The notes under the pieces were generated by a model, which saw only the letters and a program-made list of their open reading frames with translations, searched no databases and was not told the origin of the DNA. Both the position numbers and the translations under genes were made by a program. Shown here piece by piece: positions 62,966 to 64,000 of a stretch of 64,000 bases of DNA. Where the stretch lies: contig NC_064037.1 of the NCBI RefSeq assembly GCF_932526225.1, forward strand, positions 5,723,703 to 5,787,702. Direction: 5' to 3'. Each line of letters opens with the position of its first letter. Positions within the stretch are counted from its first letter, which is position 1. Source of the stretch: Nematostella vectensis (lineage: Eukaryota > Cnidaria > Anthozoa > Actiniaria > Edwardsiidae).

Positions 62966-63754
62966 GTAGACATAAAGAACAATTGAACCATAGTAAGAAG
63001 ATGTTTAGAAATTTTTAAGACGCAAAAAAAAAAACGCCAATTCTATGACAGTGAACTTTATAAACTAGCAAAACCCAGACGCCGCGCGATGCATGACGGT
63101 CATGATGCGGTTTTGGGGTCGGAATTCGCTTGACGTCTGGCAGAACTCAGGAAATATCTTGCAAGTTTTTCAAATACCTTGCAAGCAGTGTTTTTATGAC
63201 AGTTTTTTTACTTTTTTTGCGCACAAGTCCAAGGGCCTACCTACAAACAGTCGTTGTAAACCATTTAGTTTTATTTTCGGTGGTTCCCTGTTCAATTAGA
63301 CGATATTTTCGTTTCGTAAAACCCAAGACGGCGGACGACACTGGTGAGCTCGATACATAATTTCATGTAATGAACTTGGATGGTCTGAGTGTTCTGGCAC
63401 TCATTTGAACTCATACTGCTCTGGTTGGATTGTATTTATCACAAATATACACTTTCAGATATATAATTCGAGCACATACTGTCTTTATGTTCTTACAGGC
63501 AAGAAATGCAGTATGGATAGGTCCTTCTTCGTCTGTGAAAATTCGTAACATTTTTGCTCGCCAATTTCGTCCGCCATCTTGGACCTGTAATCTGCCAGTC
63601 GTTAGTCCTCGCTTAAGGATTCCTGTGGATGTCCACGCAACAGCAGATAACGACTGGGTACGAGTCTGAACTAGCAAAGCTTAAATCAAATAATCTACGA
63701 CGATTCTGGAAGGCAATACGAAACCTAAACAAAAAGCCCTATATTCATTACGTA
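62966..63754. other. Unassigned DNA before the LINE remnant
   Basis: Overlapping open frames on both strands at 63411-63677 (about 80 codons each) have no recognisable family and no clear splice context; they may belong to the LINE remnant or to an exon of a gene outside the window. Confidence 0.3.
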
Positions 63755-64000
63755 TAAATATGGGCACGCCGTTTAGAAGGAACCTTCCGCTTACTATTCA
63801 CTTATTTGACACATTAATAAAACCAGTCCTTACGTTTATTGCAGAAATATGGGGTTTGGACACAGTCAAGTACAACGAGTTACGAGTTATGCCGATATTA
63901 TATTATATTATTATTATTAGTTACGTGACCCGATAGAGCAAGTTCATACAAGATTCTGTAAATTAATCCTACTGAACCTAGGCGTTAGCAGAAGAGCCAC
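63755..64000 (+). pseudogene. LINE (non-LTR) reverse transcriptase C-terminal remnant, runs off the window
   Basis: MGTPFRRNLPLTIHLFDTLIKPVLTF then AEIWGL, the typical block after the RT fingers/palm of jockey/CR1-type LINEs, followed after an AT-rich insertion and frame change by DPIEQVHTRFCKLILLNLGVSRRA. The frame is broken near 63900. The family label is from memory of such blocks, not a search. Confidence 0.65.

Overview
This is eukaryotic nuclear DNA, most likely from an invertebrate animal. A cnidarian such as a sea anemone or coral is my best guess; that is inference from gene architecture and repeat content, not a sequence match. Genes are split by GT-AG introns, intron positions can be read codon by codon against vertebrate families, and introns and intergenic DNA are full of DNA transposons, fold-back MITEs, a tRNA-derived SINE, minisatellites and a DIRS-type retroelement.

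Layout. (1) 281-7793 (+): a two-exon XK-related (XKR/XK) membrane protein with an exceptionally long disordered tail, probably with a 3'UTR exon near 8238-8525. (2) 9698-8880 (-): a three-exon LITAF-domain protein. (3) 10463-22094 (+): DNAAF2/Kintoun, 17 coding exons, 953 aa, head to head with the LITAF gene; one intron has the boundaries of a U12-type AT-AC intron. (4) about 23.6-29.7 kb: repeat-rich, gene-free DNA holding a decayed DIRS-like tyrosine-recombinase retrotransposon (minus strand) whose recombinase ORF has been split by a 61-bp minisatellite derived from its own coding sequence. (5) 32419-45238 (+): SGK3-like kinase (PX domain plus AGC kinase), 20 coding exons, 494 aa, with a nested pair of DNA transposons in intron 13 and a triplicated exon-3/donor segment. 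(6) 61156-45928 (-): VPS53, 24 exons including a 24-nt microexon, 796 aa, convergent with SGK3. (7) 61.2-64 kb: intergenic DNA with a 47-bp perfect inverted repeat pair and a LINE remnant at the edge.

The five host genes are unrelated in pathway: phospholipid scrambling/membrane biology (XKR), late-endosome membrane protein (LITAF), axonemal dynein preassembly (DNAAF2), PI3P-dependent endosomal kinase (SGK3), and endosome-to-Golgi tethering (VPS53, GARP/EARP). LITAF, SGK3 and VPS53 all act on endosomes, but I read no functional cluster into that. All gene models were assembled by hand from splice signals, reading phase and family knowledge; summed exon lengths are multiples of three in every model.
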